The notes: generated from the letters alone by a model not told the origin. Positions 9,250-19,038 are shown, counted from the stretch's first letter. The stretch: 64,000 nucleotides of DNA from an uncultured Sphingomonadaceae bacterium (GCA_947501695.1 CANMWO010000001.1:868001-932000); one strand, 5' to 3'. Translations and numbers: made by a program.

Positions 9250-9268
9250 GGATAATACCCTATTATCC
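9250..9268 (-). promoter_or_regulatory. AT-rich dyad operator candidate upstream of fur
   Basis: GGATAATA-CCC-TATTATCC is a perfect 8-bp inverted repeat with a 3-base spacer, 20 bases upstream of the chosen fur start codon and beside the alternative start. A further match, TTGT and ACAA, flanks it imperfectly. AT-rich dyads of this size are typical operators for Fur-family proteins. Autoregulation is inferred from position and symmetry only. Confidence 0.5.
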
Positions 9269-9345
9269 GCCGACAATAAAGCAAAGGGAAAACTGCGATA
9301 TTATTCGCAATTTCCCCATTGATTAAATCTAACGAAAAGCGTTGT

Positions 9346-9759
9346 TTATTTCTTTTTCTTTTTCTTGCCCAAACCAATCGCCTTGGCCAATTCTCGGCGC
9401 TTTTCGGCATAATTGGGGGCAACCATCGGATAGTTGCTCGGTAGTCCCCATTTTACGCGATATTCGTCTGGTGTCATGCCATAATGGGTCATTAAGTGCC
9501 GTTTCAGCATTTTCAATTTCTTACCATCTTCCAGGCAGACTACAAAATCGGGCTTAATCGATGATTTAATTGGTACGGCGGGATCTGGGCGAGCTTGCTC
9601 AGCGGCTTTTCCGGACAGACTGAACAGCGCGCCATGTACATTATTGATGATTAGCGGCAAGTCTGAAACAGCAACGCTGTTATTGCTAACATGCGCGGCA
9701 ACAATATCCGAAGTGAGCGCAATCAACGTCTCATTCAGAGCAATATTTTCCTCTGTCAT
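9346..9759 (-). CDS. MucR/Ros family transcriptional regulator
   Basis: This is a 137-residue MucR/Ros zinc-finger protein, a prokaryotic C2H2-like regulator of exopolysaccharide, motility and cell-cycle genes in alphaproteobacteria. The finger is CLEDGKKLKMLKRHLMTHYG near residues 75-94, followed by the conserved TPDEYRVKWGLPSNYPMVAP. The second zinc ligand position holds Asp78 rather than Cys, giving a CDHH finger as in some Ros homologues. The C-terminus is a lysine run (KKKKKK) that could aid non-specific DNA contact. It stands alone between rimI and fur. Confidence 0.95.
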   Translation of the reverse strand: MTEENIALNETLIALTSDIVAAHVSNNSVAVSDLPLIINNVHGALFSLSGKAAEQARPDPAVPIKSSIKPDFVVCLEDGKKLKMLKRHLMTHYGMTPDEYRVKWGLPSNYPMVAPNYAEKRRELAKAIGLGKKKKKK

Positions 9760-9885
9760 ATATACCTCTTAGTGCGACCATTTTATGGTATTGAGCAATT
9801 TTTTGCTACGAGGTTTGTTGCACGGTCAAGTCGGGTTTTCAACGATCATACTATATAGTGTGTTGAATTTGCGTTGCTTTCACCA

Positions 9886-10398
9886 TCACAAAGATTTTTT
9901 GTAGGTAATGGCATCAAACTTTTCTTTGTTGTGACCTGTATAATAGGCAGGGCGAAGTCCAATCTTCTCAAATCCAAGTTTTTGATAGAGGCTTTGGGCA
10001 GGATTGTTAGAACGTACTTCCAAGAACACAGCTATAGTTCCACTATTTTCAGCATCTGAGATAAGTCTTTTCAGAATTGCGAGGCCGATACCCTTGTTTT
10101 GATAATCCGGATCGACTGCAATCATCAACAGTTCTTGTTCGCCAGCGACAACTCTACTGATTGCAAAGCCGCAGGGCCGTTCATCACTAGCCGCAATCAT
10201 CAATAGGGTGCCCGGCAAGGACAGCATGGATCGGCATTGATGCTCGTTCCAAGCTTCTCCGTAAACGCTAGAAAATGACTTTCCCATAATCTGCATCACG
10301 ACCCGCAGCTTGTCATATCCAGCATATTCCAGCTCTATCGTTTCACTCCGATTCACTGGGATTGCTTCATTTTCGAGATCGGGTGTGAGTTCAGACAT
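9886..10398 (-). CDS. rimI: GNAT acetyltransferase, RimI-type
   Basis: This 170-residue GNAT-fold protein is most like RimI, which acetylates the N-terminal alanine of ribosomal protein S18. The acetyl-CoA loop is seen in VDPDYQNKGIGLAILKRLI, and the C-terminal ARS-N-A-Q-LY-K-GF pattern appears as RSNNPAQSLYQKLGFEKIG. An N-terminal extension of about 25 residues is longer than in E. coli. It starts 3 nt after the tsaB stop, an association common in bacteria, which supports the RimI assignment over a generic acetyltransferase. Confidence 0.9.
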   Translation of the reverse strand: MSELTPDLENEAIPVNRSETIELEYAGYDKLRVVMQIMGKSFSSVYGEAWNEHQCRSMLSLPGTLLMIAASDERPCGFAISRVVAGEQELLMIAVDPDYQNKGIGLAILKRLISDAENSGTIAVFLEVRSNNPAQSLYQKLGFEKIGLRPAYYTGHNKEKFDAITYKKSL

Positions 10399-10401
10399 AG
10401 T

Positions 10402-11031
10402 TTAGGCCCGATGAGCCGGTTGAGCATCTGGAGCACGGCCATAAATAGGCGAAACGTCCAAAAATTTCTCATCGCTGGTTAACAGCGCAGATTGGGTGGC
10501 GTCTGGTAAGATACTAGAATATGAAACGCCGGTAGTTAAATCGGCTAGAGGTTTCGCTGCGGAGCCTGCAAAATAATTCGCTTTCGCATGATGTAATGCG
10601 GCCTGTGGAGAGAGCGAAAGGAGATCATCCAGAGCGCTGCCGTCGGCGGCAAAATTTTGCACAAAATATTCGCCATGTCCGCCGACCATAACAACAAAAA
10701 CTGGGGAAACGTCTTTCATATCAGCTAAAGCCTGCGCAGCCACGAGATGTAGACATTGATATCCGGATATTTCAGCATGCCAAGCCATCGCTAGGGCTTT
10801 TGCGGCAGACAGGCCGATGCGAACGCCGGTAAAGCTGCCAGGCCCGCAATTCACCAAGATCTTATCTGCCCGCCCTTTGTCGGGCATTTTCGCTATCATC
10901 GGTACCAGCTTCTCAGCATGGCCACGGCCAATTTCCTCATAGGCACTTGCGATGGATTTTCCGCTGTCGAAAAGTGCCACTGAACAGGCTGTCGTTGCAG
11001 TATCGATTGCGAGAGTACGGTTGCCCATCAA
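10402..11031 (-). CDS. tsaB: tRNA threonylcarbamoyladenosine synthesis protein TsaB
   Basis: TsaB (YeaZ) is the non-catalytic ASKHA-fold partner of TsaD in t6A37 tRNA modification. The protein is 209 residues long, with the N-terminal phosphate-loop-like LAIDTATTACSVALFD, the EIGRGHAEKLVPMI stretch and the signature NCGPGSFTGVRIGLSAAKALA near residues 60-80. No tsaD or tsaE lies in this window. It is followed immediately by rimI. Confidence 0.96.
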   Translation of the reverse strand: MMGNRTLAIDTATTACSVALFDSGKSIASAYEEIGRGHAEKLVPMIAKMPDKGRADKILVNCGPGSFTGVRIGLSAAKALAMAWHAEISGYQCLHLVAAQALADMKDVSPVFVVMVGGHGEYFVQNFAADGSALDDLLSLSPQAALHHAKANYFAGSAAKPLADLTTGVSYSSILPDATQSALLTSDEKFLDVSPIYGRAPDAQPAHRA

Positions 11032-11045
11032 TCTGGCGCTAACCG

Positions 11046-11639
11046 TCAGACGATCGCATTGAATTTGTCGAAATCAGGGCGCGGGCTGCGGTCAAAAATC
11101 GTCGACGGATCGCCATAACCAAGAGTAGAGATGAAGTTTGATTTCACACTAGGCTGATCGCTGAAAAAGACTTTGTCGACAGCGGCATTGTCAAATCCTG
11201 ACATCGGACCGGTGTCGAGGCCTAGAGCGCGAGCGGCCAGAATGAAATAACCTCCTTGTAGTGAACTATTGCGCATCGCATGAACTTTGCGGCCGTCAGC
11301 ATCCGCGGCAAACCAGCTTTTTGCATCGTCATGGGGAAATAGTTCGGGCAGATGTTCGTGAAAATCCTGATCCATTCCAATGACGACAGAGGCTGGTGCT
11401 TTTAGAATTTTGTCCTTGTTGCCGGGGCTTGAACAGTCAGCAAGGCGTTGTTTTGCATCGTCACTGTGGCACCAGACCATCCGAGCGGGCAGCATATTAG
11501 CGCTGGTTGGCCCCATTTTCATGAGGTCCCAAATGGCGTGAAGCTGTTCTGCAGTGACGGGCTTGTCATGATAGCCGTTATAAGTGCGCGCTGTTCGGAA
11601 AAGTTGATCCAGTGCAGCATCATCAAGTGGCTGATTCAT
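11046..11639 (-). CDS. Malonic semialdehyde reductase-like nitroreductase (RutE/HadB family)
   Basis: This 197-residue FMN-dependent nitroreductase-fold protein is closest to the RutE/HadB subgroup. It shows the start LDDAALDQLFRTARTYNGY, the MKMGPTSANMLPARMVWC stretch (FMN contact) and the C-terminal LGYGDPSTIFDRSPRPDF. RutE reduces malonic semialdehyde to 3-hydroxypropionate in pyrimidine breakdown, but no other rut genes are here, so the physiological substrate is uncertain. It lies between nfuA and tsaB on the same strand. Confidence 0.88.
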   Translation of the reverse strand: MNQPLDDAALDQLFRTARTYNGYHDKPVTAEQLHAIWDLMKMGPTSANMLPARMVWCHSDDAKQRLADCSSPGNKDKILKAPASVVIGMDQDFHEHLPELFPHDDAKSWFAADADGRKVHAMRNSSLQGGYFILAARALGLDTGPMSGFDNAAVDKVFFSDQPSVKSNFISTLGYGDPSTIFDRSPRPDFDKFNAIV

Positions 11640-11675
11640 AAGGTCCCCGTTTATTTGTTTTGGCTTTTAGCTTGA

Positions 11676-12248
11676 TTATGCGGCTCTAACTTCAACCACT
11701 TCCGGTACATAATGTTTAAGCAACGATTCAATGCCTTGCTTCAATGTTGCAGAAGATGATGGACATCCAGCACAGGCGCCTTGCATTTTAAGAAACACAA
11801 CACCCTGATTGAAACCGCGATAAACGATATCGCCGCCATCATTGGCGACAGCAGGGCGAACGCGCGTTTCAATCAATTCCTTGATCTGTGCAACAATATC
11901 AGCATCTTCTGGATCATCATTCACTTCTTCTTCGGGCGGAATATGGATTTCTCCAGCTGATCCGGGCTTGAATAACGGCAGGTCGGCAGAGAAATGATCG
12001 AGCAATATACTCAGTACCTGGGGTTTAACATCGGTCCACTCCGATCCAGGGCCAGCAGTAACAGAAACAAAGTCCGAACCGAAAAAGACTCCGGTCACGT
12101 CTCCCAGCGTAAATAGTGCCTCGGCAAGGGGAGAAATATCGGCATCTTCCGGTGACGCAAAATCTCTGGTCCCGTCAGTCATAACGGTTTGGCCCATTAA
12201 GAATTTGAGCGTAGACGGGTTCGGGGTTTTCTCGGTTTCTATCAACAT
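11676..12248 (-). CDS. nfuA: NfuA-type Fe-S scaffold/carrier (NifU family)
   Basis: This 190-residue Fe-S cluster carrier has an N-terminal Nfu-N domain (MLIETEKTPNPSTLKFLMGQ) and a C-terminal NifU domain with the cluster motif CAGCPSS. It delivers [4Fe-4S] clusters to client enzymes; MiaB, also in this window, is a plausible client. The ORF track begins 82 codons upstream, but homologues start at MLIETEKTPNP, and the upstream stretch is low-plausibility sequence, so I use ATG at 12248. It is divergent from the M16 peptidase. Confidence 0.95.
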   Translation of the reverse strand: MLIETEKTPNPSTLKFLMGQTVMTDGTRDFASPEDADISPLAEALFTLGDVTGVFFGSDFVSVTAGPGSEWTDVKPQVLSILLDHFSADLPLFKPGSAGEIHIPPEEEVNDDPEDADIVAQIKELIETRVRPAVANDGGDIVYRGFNQGVVFLKMQGACAGCPSSSATLKQGIESLLKHYVPEVVEVRAA

Positions 12249-12398
12249 AATTGATATGTGGGAGCATTTGTCCGGGCTATCAAGGTTAAATTGCCTCGCA
12301 GCCATGGAAACATGCAGCCTTATTGATAAGTTTTTTGCATGGCTCTCACCGGCTTTATTCACTGGCCAGTAAGATAGGCCCTGCTTATAACTCGTCAC

Positions 12399-15314
12399 AT
12401 GAACAAACATACCCGCGCATTTGGCCGCATTTTTACAACATTCACTCTTTTTGCTGCATTGGCGATCCCATCTCAAGTCGCGGTGCAGGCCCAAGAAGCA
12501 AAGGCAGAGGTTAGTGCCGAAAAGCCTTGGCTGTACAAGGGCAGTGATGTTCCCATTGACAAGAGCTGGACCTTTGGGATGCTCGACAATGGGTTGCGCT
12601 ATGCCGTGAAAAACAACGGTGTCCCGCCAGGGCAGGTGTCCATTCGAGTCCGGTTAGATGTTGGTTCCTTGATGGAGGAGGATCATGAGCAGGGTTTTGC
12701 TCATTTCATGGAGCATTTGTCATTCCGTGGTTCAACCTATGTACCCGACGGAGAAGCGAAGCGTGTTTGGCAGCGTTTGGGCGCCACTTTTGGTAGCGAT
12801 AGCAATGCCGAAACGACTCCTACACAAACCGTTTACAAGCTTGATCTGCCCAATGCTAATCCCACCAGTCTAGATGAAAGCATCAAGATTATTTCAGGTA
12901 TGATCAGCGCGCCAGGTCTCAATACCATATCGGTTAATTCTGAACGTCCGGTTGTTTTGGCAGAATTGCAAGAAAGGCAGGGGCCTCAGACCAAAGTCCA
13001 GGACGCCACGCGAGAGCTATTTTTTGCTGGTCAGCGGCTCGCGAGTAGGGCGCCGATTGGCACGCCCGAAGCGCTGGCAGCGGCAACTCCGCAGATGCTG
13101 CAGTTATTTCATCAGCGTTGGTATCGGCCTGAAAATACGGTGATTGTCATTGCCGGTGACGGAGAGCCAGCTGAATTTGAAGCGCTGATCAAAAAGCATT
13201 TCTCCAAGTGGAAAGGCGCCGGAGAAGCTGGCGTTGCGCCGGATTTCGGTGACCCTACCGACAGCGGCGATAGCAGCCGGTTGGTTATCGAACCCACGTT
13301 GCCTCGCTATATTTCGATGCTTGTGGTTCGGCCTTGGGAACAAGTTGACGATACTATTGCTTATAATCAGCAGCTGTTGATTGACCTGTTAGCTCTTCAA
13401 ATGATCAACCGCAGGTTAGAATCGCGGGCAAGGGGAGGGGGAAGCTATCTTCAAGCTAGCGTTAATCAAGAGGATGTCAGCCGATCGGTTGATGGAACGT
13501 TTATAAACATAGTTCCGCTGGGCGAAGATTGGGCCGCTGCTCTTAAAGATGTGCGCGGCGTAATTGCGGACGCCACAACACAGGCGCCGTCGGAAGAGGA
13601 TATTGCCAGAGAAATAGCTGAATTTGACGCGGCTCTAGCAATAGGGACTGAAGGCTATGCAACAGAAGCGGCAAGGAAGCAGGCCGACGATATCGTCAAT
13701 GCAGTGGATATTCGTGAAACCGTCGCCACACCACAAACCGCGCTGGATGTCTTCCGAGCAATGCGTAATCTCTACACACCCGAGCGTTTGCTGGAATCTA
13801 CACAAAAACTATTCGATGGAACGGCAACACGGGCATTATTGACCTCACCAACCGTCGTGGATGATGGTAAAGCCAAGATTGCTGCCGCGTTGAGTGAAGA
13901 AGTTGTTGCAGATAGCAACGCGCGCGTGAAGCAAGCCAATCTCGGTTTCGATGCCCTGCCGCGGATCGGTCGCGCTGGCAAAGTAAAATCGACCGAAAAA
14001 ATTTCCCGGTTTGATATTGAGAAACTCATTCTTTCCAATGGCGTGCGCGTATTGCTGTTCCCCAATAAGGCGGAACGGAACAAAATAATGGTCAATGCCC
14101 GTTTCGGCAGAGGCTATAGCGGCCTTGATGCCAGCGAAGAGAACTTAGCTTGGACCGGTGGGATGGCTTTAATGGCGAGCGGCATCGGTAAGCTCGGGCA
14201 AGAAGAGCTGGACAAGATCACGACTGGACGGCGTATTGGTCTTGGCTTCGAAATTGATGATGATGCTTATGAAATCAAGGCAGATACCAGAGCGGCCGAC
14301 CTGAAAGACCAACTTCATTTGATAGCAGCCAAGCTGCAACGCCCTCGCTGGGACGAAGCTCCCGTCATTCGCGGACGGGCAGCATCATTGATCGGCTATG
14401 ATAGCTTCGCCGCCTCTCCCCAAGCCGTATTACAGCGGGATCTGGAGTGGCTGGTTCGGGGTAAGGACCCTCGTTGGAAAACGCCAAATAAGGACGATTT
14501 TAATGCCTTAACGCCTAAGGATTTTAAGAAATTCTGGAAACCGATATTGGCAAGCGGGCCCGTTGAGTTGATGCTTTTCGGTGATTTTGACCGTGATGAG
14601 GCCGTTGAAGCAATATTGAAAACTTTCGGCGCGCTTAAAAGGCGAAAACTTGATAAAATGCCCGATGATGTGACGTCGCCTATGTTCCCGAAGTCTAAGG
14701 CCGCACCCGAAATACTGGTGCATAAGGGAGATGCCGAGCGAGCTGCTGCATTGATTGCATGGCCGACTGGTGGCGGACTGGATAATATTAGAGAAAGCAG
14801 AAGGCTGGAGGTCCTGGTATCCATTTTTAATGATCGGATGTTTGAGATATTGCGGTCGCAGGAAGGCGCAAGCTATAGCCCTCAAGTGATAAATAGCTGG
14901 CCCGTGGCGTTTCAATCTGGTGGCTATATTAGTGCATCCAGCCAGCTGACACCAAGCAATGTTGACAGGTTTTACGGTGTGGCAGAGTTGATTGCGAAGG
15001 ATTTACGGGAAAACCCGGTGAGTCCAGATGAATTGAAGAGAATCGTCGAGCCACTTCGGCAGCTTATTTCGCGTGCTAGCAGCGGAAACAGCTTCTGGAT
15101 GAGTCAATTGGAAGGCGCGAGCTATAATCCCAAGAAGTTTACGGTTCTAAGAACACTATTGAGTGATTATACTGTGATTACGCCTGCAGAGGTTCAGCAA
15201 CTCGCGCAAAAATATCTAAAAGATTCGACGGAGTGGAAGTTGTTGGTTTTGCCAGAAGGTAATAAAAAAGCCGCAATCAAAAATGACCCGGCTTCTCCAG
15301 TTAATTCGCGATAA
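12399..15314 (+). CDS. Secreted M16 family zinc metallopeptidase
   Basis: This large M16 (pitrilysin/PqqL-like) protein has 971 residues. An N-terminal signal peptide with LAIPSQVAVQAQ suggests export to the periplasm. The inverted zinc motif HxxEH is HFMEH near residues 102-106, and VVLAELQER near 193-201 holds the probable third ligand glutamate. The length accommodates the four-domain clamshell of the family; the second half (from about 545) starts another M16-like unit, with LSNGVRVLLFPNKAERNK, without a zinc motif. Substrates are unknown. It is monocistronic, convergent with the redoxin lipoprotein gene. Confidence 0.93.
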   Translation: MNKHTRAFGRIFTTFTLFAALAIPSQVAVQAQEAKAEVSAEKPWLYKGSDVPIDKSWTFGMLDNGLRYAVKNNGVPPGQVSIRVRLDVGSLMEEDHEQGFAHFMEHLSFRGSTYVPDGEAKRVWQRLGATFGSDSNAETTPTQTVYKLDLPNANPTSLDESIKIISGMISAPGLNTISVNSERPVVLAELQERQGPQTKVQDATRELFFAGQRLASRAPIGTPEALAAATPQMLQLFHQRWYRPENTVIVIAGDGEPAEFEALIKKHFSKWKGAGEAGVAPDFGDPTDSGDSSRLVIEPTLPRYISMLVVRPWEQVDDTIAYNQQLLIDLLALQMINRRLESRARGGGSYLQASVNQEDVSRSVDGTFINIVPLGEDWAAALKDVRGVIADATTQAPSEEDIAREIAEFDAALAIGTEGYATEAARKQADDIVNAVDIRETVATPQTALDVFRAMRNLYTPERLLESTQKLFDGTATRALLTSPTVVDDGKAKIAAALSEEVVADSNARVKQANLGFDALPRIGRAGKVKSTEKISRFDIEKLILSNGVRVLLFPNKAERNKIMVNARFGRGYSGLDASEENLAWTGGMALMASGIGKLGQEELDKITTGRRIGLGFEIDDDAYEIKADTRAADLKDQLHLIAAKLQRPRWDEAPVIRGRAASLIGYDSFAASPQAVLQRDLEWLVRGKDPRWKTPNKDDFNALTPKDFKKFWKPILASGPVELMLFGDFDRDEAVEAILKTFGALKRRKLDKMPDDVTSPMFPKSKAAPEILVHKGDAERAAALIAWPTGGGLDNIRESRRLEVLVSIFNDRMFEILRSQEGASYSPQVINSWPVAFQSGGYISASSQLTPSNVDRFYGVAELIAKDLRENPVSPDELKRIVEPLRQLISRASSGNSFWMSQLEGASYNPKKFTVLRTLLSDYTVITPAEVQQLAQKYLKDSTEWKLLVLPEGNKKAAIKNDPASPVNSR

Positions 15315-15321
15315 ACCAGAT

Positions 15322-15960
15322 TTAGATTGCGTCCACGATCGCCAGCAGCTGATCGTTAGTCGGACGCTTCTTAAAGTCGCCTGATATCGATTTGGCGATG
15401 ATTTTTCCATCTTTGCCAATGACAATTACGGAAGCATAGGGAACACCAACGGCTTTCCCTTCGGTATATTGTGGATCGCGGATATCGAACGCATCGATAG
15501 CGGCAGAGTTTCCATCAGACAGCATGGTATATTCAAGCATCTGATTCTTCGAAAAACGATCCTGACTTTCTACGCTGTCATAGCTCACACCATATAGATT
15601 ATAGCCTCGCTCTTTGAGGTCGCTCACAACCGCGTTGACGCCTTTCAACTGTGTTTGGCAGAACGGGCACCATTCGACTGACCGCGTGAAGATCAACACA
15701 GCGGGACCATCTTCCAAAATAGTCGCTAGCGTTTTATCACCCACATCAGTTTGGAAATTTGCGGTCAGCGGCGCCATGGTTCCCACAGCTAGACCAGCGT
15801 CTATCGTCGGTATCTCGGCAACTTCTTCTGTCGCTACCGGTTCCGCAGCTTCACTTATCTCGTTGTCGTCCGCTGGCGGTGACGCGGTTTCAGAGCAGGC
15901 TGCAAATATAAGGGCTGGGGCTAAGGCAAATAGTGAGGCGATCCGTTTCAAATTAAGCAC
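15322..15960 (-). CDS. Thioredoxin-fold (AhpC/TSA-like) lipoprotein
   Basis: This 212-residue exported protein has a signal peptide ending in the lipobox FAAC (Cys22), so lipid-anchored location is likely. An acidic, low-complexity linker (residues 23-55) leads to a peroxiredoxin/TlpA-like domain with the active site WCPFCQTQL (Cys98 and Cys101). The phrase FTRSVEWCPFC is typical of redoxin-domain proteins that act as periplasmic thiol reductases or peroxidases. The partner reductase is not visible. It converges with the M16 gene with only 7 bases between the stops. Confidence 0.9.
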   Translation of the reverse strand: MLNLKRIASLFALAPALIFAACSETASPPADDNEISEAAEPVATEEVAEIPTIDAGLAVGTMAPLTANFQTDVGDKTLATILEDGPAVLIFTRSVEWCPFCQTQLKGVNAVVSDLKERGYNLYGVSYDSVESQDRFSKNQMLEYTMLSDGNSAAIDAFDIRDPQYTEGKAVGVPYASVIVIGKDGKIIAKSISGDFKKRPTNDQLLAIVDAI

Positions 15961-16016
15961 TCCTGATAAGTTGTCTGGGGTATTCGATCGGCAATGCTGA
16001 AAGGTTACATATAATA

Positions 16017-16418
16017 TTATTTCTGTGGTGGAAAGCGATCAAAGCCTGGCATTTCGTGGGCAACCCGTTCCCAGCCGATCTGTTCAGCTAGCTGGATGTT
16101 CATTTCCGGAATATAAGCGTCAGGCGTATCCAGTGTAGCGGTTTGAACATCGACCATTCCAGGCAGAATATTCGCATTTTTATAAGCTATTCCGGTCCCG
16201 CAGTTGGCGCAGAACAGGCGTTCTGCACCGCCCTGACCTTGAACTGTTTTAAGTTCGCCGTTGCTTATAGAAAACTCATCTTGACCCAGCATGATCCAGG
16301 CGACGGAGGCTGCGCCACTGCTTTTTTGGCAGTCACGACAATGGCAGATAGATTGATTGACTGGTTCGCCCGAAATTTCAAAGCGCACTGATCCGCAATA
16401 ACATCCACCTTCAGCCAT
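16017..16418 (-). CDS. GFA (glutathione-dependent formaldehyde-activating) family protein
   Basis: This zinc-binding GFA/CENP-V fold protein is about 133 residues long. Cysteines are at GGCYCGSVRF, the CHCRDCQKSSG motif and FCANCGTG, the three standard zinc sites. Most family members have no proven enzyme activity; formaldehyde-glutathione adduct formation is debated even for the type member. The internal ATG giving MAEGGCYCG has GGAGG a few bases upstream and is chosen over the listed GTG start. A second GFA gene lies at 41718. Confidence 0.92.
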   Translation of the reverse strand: MAEGGCYCGSVRFEISGEPVNQSICHCRDCQKSSGAASVAWIMLGQDEFSISNGELKTVQGQGGAERLFCANCGTGIAYKNANILPGMVDVQTATLDTPDAYIPEMNIQLAEQIGWERVAHEMPGFDRFPPQK

Positions 16419-16451
16419 TTCATCCTCCATCACATTGAAATATGGGCTTTG

Positions 16452-17753
16452 TTATAGCACATATTTCGATAAATCTGTGTCTTTGGCAACATCAGAAAGC
16501 TGATTGTCGACATAGGTGCCGTCAACTATAATAGTTTCACCCTTGCGATCCTCAGCATCAAAGCTGATATCTTCAAGTAGTTTTTCCATCACTGTCTGCA
16601 ATCGCCGTGCACCGATATTTTCGACGGTTTCATTCACGTTAGCGGCTATTTGCGCCAGCTTTTCAATCGCATCCTGTGTGATTTCGATCGTGACTTCTTC
16701 CGTACCCAATAGCGCAATATATTGCTTGGGGAGATTGGCTTTCGTCTCGGTTAGAATCCGTACGAAATCCTTTTCCGTTAACGCACGCAGCTCGACACGG
16801 ATTGGCAGCCGGCCTTGCAGCTCCGGTAGCATATCGCTGGGTTTGGAGATTGAGAAGGCTCCGGATGCGATGAATAATATATGGTCGGTCTTCATCGGAC
16901 CATATTTCGTGGCAACGGTTGTACCTTCGATCAGCGGCAATAGATCGCGTTGCACGCCTTCACGGCTAACCGATCCGCCACGCACATCACTAACTGCAAT
17001 TTTGTCAATCTCATCCAGAAAGACAATGCCGTTGGACTCGGCATCAGTGATAGCGGCCCGGGCGATATCGTCATCATCGAGACGCTTGTCCGACTCTTCC
17101 TCGATCAATTTATCCCATGCATCCGCTACCCGCATTTTCCGCCGTTTCATGGCGTTTTGACCAAATGCCTTGCCCATCATGTCTGACAAATTGATCATGC
17201 CGACTTGACCAGACATGCCGGGAATATCCATGGGTGCGCTAGGCGTATCCTCAACTTCGATTTCGATTTCGGTGTCGTTCATATGATCATCGACAACCCG
17301 CTGACGGAAACTTTCCCGTGTCGCTTCACTGGCATTTTCACCGCATAGCACGTCGAGTAGGCGCTTCATCGCCGCATCCGTAGCAGCATCGCTGACTGCT
17401 GACCGGCGGCGTTCACGTTCAAGGCGAACGGCCTCTTCAGCAAGATCGCGAGCAATTTGCTCCACGTCCCGTCCGACATAGCCGACTTCGGTAAATTTAG
17501 TTGCTTCGATCTTGATAAAGGGAGCATCTGCCAGTTTGGCGAGGCGACGCGATATTTCTGTTTTACCGCAACCGGTCGGCCCTATCATCAGGATATTTTT
17601 TGGTGTCACTTCTTCACGCAATTCAGCGGGAAGCTTCTGGCGTCGCCAGCGATTGCGCAAAGCGACAGCTACGGCGCGTTTGGCGTCATTCTGACCTACA
17701 ATATGTTCGTCCAGTGCCTTAACAATGGCCTTGGGAGTAAGATTATCTAGCAT
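16452..17753 (-). CDS. hslU: HslU ATPase subunit of HslVU protease
   Basis: HslU is the AAA+ unfoldase that feeds substrates to HslV. The 433 residues show Walker [10 protein letters not shown] (58-66), the pore loop in [13 protein letters not shown], an I-domain (about 110-225) and Walker [12 protein letters not shown]. The arginine-rich sensor region [18 protein letters not shown] is near the C-terminus, and the C-terminal tail DLSKYVL is the segment that inserts into HslV. It lies directly downstream of hslV on the same strand. Confidence 0.98.
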   Translation of the reverse strand: MLDNLTPKAIVKALDEHIVGQNDAKRAVAVALRNRWRRQKLPAELREEVTPKNILMIGPTGCGKTEISRRLAKLADAPFIKIEATKFTEVGYVGRDVEQIARDLAEEAVRLERERRRSAVSDAATDAAMKRLLDVLCGENASEATRESFRQRVVDDHMNDTEIEIEVEDTPSAPMDIPGMSGQVGMINLSDMMGKAFGQNAMKRRKMRVADAWDKLIEEESDKRLDDDDIARAAITDAESNGIVFLDEIDKIAVSDVRGGSVSREGVQRDLLPLIEGTTVATKYGPMKTDHILFIASGAFSISKPSDMLPELQGRLPIRVELRALTEKDFVRILTETKANLPKQYIALLGTEEVTIEITQDAIEKLAQIAANVNETVENIGARRLQTVMEKLLEDISFDAEDRKGETIIVDGTYVDNQLSDVAKDTDLSKYVL

Positions 17754-17820
17754 GTTTAACCTTTAATGGAGTCTGATTTGAATCGGTTGGAAAGTCGGGT
17801 TCCGCGCACGGTTTGCGCCA

Positions 17821-18387
17821 CTAGGTTTCGCTATCTAGTGTTTCCACCGTGACTTGGTCATTGGTATAAACACATAGCTCTGCGGCTATTGTCATCGCTT
17901 TCCGTGAGAGAGCCTCGGCATCTTTTTCATAGTCGATGAGCGCTCTAGCGGCTGAAAGTGCGAAATTACCTCCCGAACCAATGGCTGCAATGCCTTGAGT
18001 GGGCTCCAAGACGTCGCCGTTGCCCGTCAATATCAAAGTGACTTCTTTGTCAGCTACAATCATCAAGGCTTCCAGATTGCGGAGATATTTGTCTGTGCGC
18101 CAGTCTTTGGCTAACTCCACTGCAGCCCGCATGAGCTGGCCATTGTGGCGTTCCAGCTTTGCTTCGAGACGTTCAAACAGGGTGAAAGCATCGGCGGTGG
18201 CACCTGCAAATCCGCCGATCACGGATCCGTCATGCAATTGCCGAACCTTCCGCGCATTGGGTTTCATGACCGTCTGACCCATGGAAACTTGTCCATCGCC
18301 GATCACGATAACCTTGCCATTTTTGCGAACGGATAGGATTGTAGTGCCATGCCATTGTTGCATGCCATGCTGCTGATTTTCTGTCAT
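17821..18387 (-). CDS. hslV: HslV protease subunit (ClpQ)
   Basis: HslV is the threonine peptidase of the HslVU complex, 188 residues long with a short N-terminal propeptide. The mature catalytic N-terminus is Thr15 in [13 protein letters not shown], after which [20 protein letters not shown] is the conserved family segment. The C-terminal part contains [15 protein letters not shown]. The hslV-hslU order and same strand give an operon. It is likely heat-responsive by family, but no sigma-32 promoter was identified by eye. Confidence 0.97.
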   Translation of the reverse strand: MTENQQHGMQQWHGTTILSVRKNGKVIVIGDGQVSMGQTVMKPNARKVRQLHDGSVIGGFAGATADAFTLFERLEAKLERHNGQLMRAAVELAKDWRTDKYLRNLEALMIVADKEVTLILTGNGDVLEPTQGIAAIGSGGNFALSAARALIDYEKDAEALSRKAMTIAAELCVYTNDQVTVETLDSET

Positions 18388-18474
18388 AAACCGGATATGG
18401 GAAATCTGGTTACCAAGTGCAACCGCTCTATGCCGCTTTATGGTCTTGACGCCATTTCATTCCGATATGCAGAC

Positions 18475-18504
18475 AAAAAAATGGCGACCAAAAGGCCGCC
18501 ATTT
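18475..18504 (-). terminator. Rho-independent terminator after the 82-residue gene
   Basis: Read on the minus strand, ATGGCG-GCC-TTTT-GGT-CGCCAT forms a hairpin with one internal mismatch followed by TTTTTTTG, placed about 23 bases after the stop of the small gene at 18527. It separates that gene from hslV. Confidence 0.75.
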
Positions 18505-18526
18505 TAAATTAGCTTAGCGCCTGAAT

Positions 18527-18775
18527 TCAGGGGCTTGTTGGATCGTCGTCGCTTCCGTCAGCAGCGATGACAATGCCACCGATTACTGCAGCAGCAGCGA
18601 GAACAGCAATGATGATGCCCGATCCGCCAGCAAGTTTTTCTTCTTTGTCTGCAGATGCGTCAGCACGAACAGCTTCAGAAACTTTAGAAACTGGCTGTGC
18701 AGCCTGTGCGAACACAGGTGTAGCAACCAAAGCGGAGGCTGCTACTGCAGCCATACCAATTTTACCGAAACGCAT
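18527..18775 (-). CDS. Small exported protein with a C-terminal hydrophobic segment, unknown
   Basis: This 82-residue protein has a clear signal peptide (MRFGKIGMAAVAASALVATPVFA). A short polar region is followed by a glycine/alanine-rich hydrophobic segment, GSGIIIAVLAAAAVIGGIVIAA, and an acidic end GSDDDPTSP. The design recalls small sphingomonad envelope proteins, but I do not recognise a family. It has its own terminator downstream and about 260 bases of non-coding sequence upstream, so it is probably monocistronic and could be well expressed. Its location (inner-membrane anchored or periplasmic) is inferred. Confidence 0.8.
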   Translation of the reverse strand: MRFGKIGMAAVAASALVATPVFAQAAQPVSKVSEAVRADASADKEEKLAGGSGIIIAVLAAAAVIGGIVIAADGSDDDPTSP

Positions 18776-19038
18776 ATTTTGCTCCTTCAGGGTTTTCGCA
18801 TTTCACTCAATACGGAAAGTCCAGTGCCATAACAATTGTTTGAAATCAACAACATTTAGGCGTGTGGTGCCGATTGTTGAGCATTGTTGCAAAGATCACA
18901 CAATCCCGTTTTCGATCCATTTCGGACTAATATCCGGTATCGTTTAGCAGCTGGAATAACTGTGCCATCTTATAACAATATAATCCCGACGTAAGTTTAG
19001 CGTAGATTTTATAACTAACAATTTGTTAACGTTTTTTC

